64,000 bases of DNA from Artemia franciscana. Its lineage: Eukaryota; Arthropoda; Branchiopoda; Anostraca; Artemiidae. Below the pieces are notes generated by a model. The model ran no database searches. It was not told where the DNA came from and was given only the letters and a program-made list of their open reading frames with translations. Positions 62,726-64,000 of this stretch are shown piece by piece (the first letter of the stretch is position 1; every line of letters starts with the position of its first letter). The position numbers and the translations under genes were made by a program. Location of the stretch: contig NC_088866.1 of NCBI RefSeq assembly GCF_032884065.1, forward strand, positions 46,749,346 to 46,813,345, read 5' to 3'.

Positions 62726-62985
62726 CTACGGATGAAGAATGACAGATTACCGAAGATTGTCCTTTTTGGCCAACCGTTTGGGGCTACACGGAAAGCAGGT
62801 CGTCCTTGTCTGGGTTAAGATATGTCATAAATAGAGATTTAAAGGAAATGGGAACTTCCTGGGAGGGTGTAAAGAGGGAGTCTTTAAATAGATTAGGTTG
62901 GAGGAGGAGCGTGCGTAGCTGTGTTGGCCTCAGGCGGCTTGGTGCTGCAGTGAGTTATTAGTAGTAGTAGTAGTAGTAGTAGTAA
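62726..62985 (+). mobile_element. 5'-truncated LINE 3' end with (TAG)n tail
   Basis: Matches 8830-9070 of the LINE at 7060-9085 (CCGAAGATTGTCCTTTTTGG, GGGCTACACGGAAAGCAGG, CTCAGGCGGCTTGGTG), followed by eight or so AGT/TAG units. Same truncated 3' structure, so a retrotransposition product of that LINE family. Confidence 0.88.
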
Positions 62986-63038
62986 TTTCGGGTGTTTAAT
63001 ACAAATAATTAAATTTTAGACGACTATAAAGTCTTGTT

Positions 63039-64000
63039 TCAAACAGTTCGTGGTAACGAACTGTAGTAAGGAGCGACCCGGCTCAATAGAAACCAAAACT
63101 CTAAAAAATGGAATTTTGATACCAATAGCTACATCAAAAGAATCGCATTTTAATGCTGATTTTAAATGTATAAGTCTCATCAAGTTTAGTCTTACGCATC
63201 AAAAGTTACGAGCCTGAGAAAATTTGCGTTATTTTAGAAAATAGGGGGAAACACCCCCTAAAAGTCATAGAATCTTAACGAAAATTACACTATCAGATTC
63301 AGCGTGTCAGAGAACCCTACTGTAGAAGTTTCAAGCTCCTATCCGTAAATATGTGGAATTTTGTATTTTTTGCCAGAAGGCAGATCACGGATGCGTGTTT
63401 ATTTGTTTGTTTGTTTTTTGTTTTTTTTTTCCAAGGGGTGATCATATCGACCCAGTGTCCTAGAATGTTGCGAGAGGGCTCATTCTAACGGAAATGGAAA
63501 GTTCTAGTGCCCTTTTTAAGTGACCGAAAAAATTGGAGGGCACCCAGGCCCCCTCCCACGCTAATTATTTTCCCAAAGTCAACGGATCAAAATTCTGAGA
63601 TAGCCATTTTATTCAGCGTAGTCGAAAAACCTTATAACTATGTCTTTGGAGACGACTTACTCCTCCACAGTCCCCATGGGAGGGGCTACAAGTTACAAAC
63701 TTTGACCAGTGCTTACATATAGTAATGGTTATTGGGAAGTGTACAGGCGTTTTCACTAGGATTTTTTGGTTGGGGGAAGGGTTGAGAAGAGGGGGATACA
63801 CTGGGGGAACTTTCCATCAAGGAATTTGTCATGGAGGAAGAAAATTTCCATGAAGGGAGCGCAGGATTTACTAGCATTATTTAAAAAAAAAAAACAATAA
63901 AAAAATAAATATGAAAAAGTTTTTTCAGCTGGAAGTACGAAGCAGCATTAAAACTAAAAACGAACAGAAATTATTGCTTATATGAGGGGCTCACCTCCTC
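63039..64000 (+). repeat. PER repeat, copy K (runs off the window)
   Basis: Starts TCAAACAGTTCGTGGTAACG, well preserved. The window ends just inside the internal hairpin region. The frame at 63507-63722 recurs in other copies only because the repeat is conserved. Confidence 0.88.

Noticed and set aside
47059-63801. Recurrent 60-70 codon frame starting MPFLSDQKNWRAPRPPPTL at 47059, 49429 and 63507
   Set aside because: Recurs because the PER repeat is conserved. Frames differ in length and break in other copies; no coding signature beyond repeat identity.

Overview
The window looks like repeat-dominated nuclear DNA of a metazoan, most likely an arthropod. The evidence is eukaryotic splice sites around low-copy exons, very abundant (TA)n tracts, and a mix of Penelope-like elements, Helitrons, a Helentron-type element, a pogo-like DNA transposon and two LINEs. 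A brine-shrimp-like crustacean would fit the (TA)n load, but I cannot prove the species. There are no bacterial-type operons.

Host genes are a small minority. A two-exon minus-strand gene (22293-22731 spliced to 10584-11293) encodes a single-pass membrane protein of about 382 residues across an 11 kb intron stuffed with mobile elements. A 210 bp in-phase exon at 9614-9823 may be an alternative downstream exon of the same gene. A terminal exon at 34631-34798 (minus) ends another membrane protein. A possible tiny terminal exon lies at 6912-6971 (plus).

Layout: 1-5640 (TA)n tracts and three copies of a roughly 1.7 kb palindrome-ended repeat (called PER here); 7060-9085 truncated LINE; 9614-22731 host gene with intronic Helitrons (12028-12822, 19526/20239-21501), a PER copy and a complete pogo-like transposon with an intact 591-residue transposase (16111-19521); 23690-24600 fold-back repeat; 24880-30250 a decayed RNase H-bearing LINE; 30250-35178 mostly anonymous DNA with a 45 bp tandem array and an inverted repeat; 35179-38338 a Penelope-like element with pseudo-LTRs; 38340-43381 a decayed Rep-helicase-endonuclease (Helentron-like) element; 43382-54659 a nest of a second Penelope family, five PER copies, a Helitron 3' end and a local duplication; 54660-55420 a ubiquitin-protease-like pseudogene; 55681-56560 a 130 bp tandem array; 56560-60913 degenerate repeats; 60914-64000 two more PER copies and a LINE 3' end.

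The strongest candidate for something undescribed is the PER family. It has at least eleven copies or fragments, a short hairpin at one end and a roughly 280 bp fold-back at the other. A filled/empty site pair inside the window shows insertion without target-site duplication. The two arms of the fold-back agree within each copy while differing between copies. The second is a hammerhead-like motif in the repeats of both Penelope families, with compensating changes in helix I. All calls are by eye from sequence; no database search was run.
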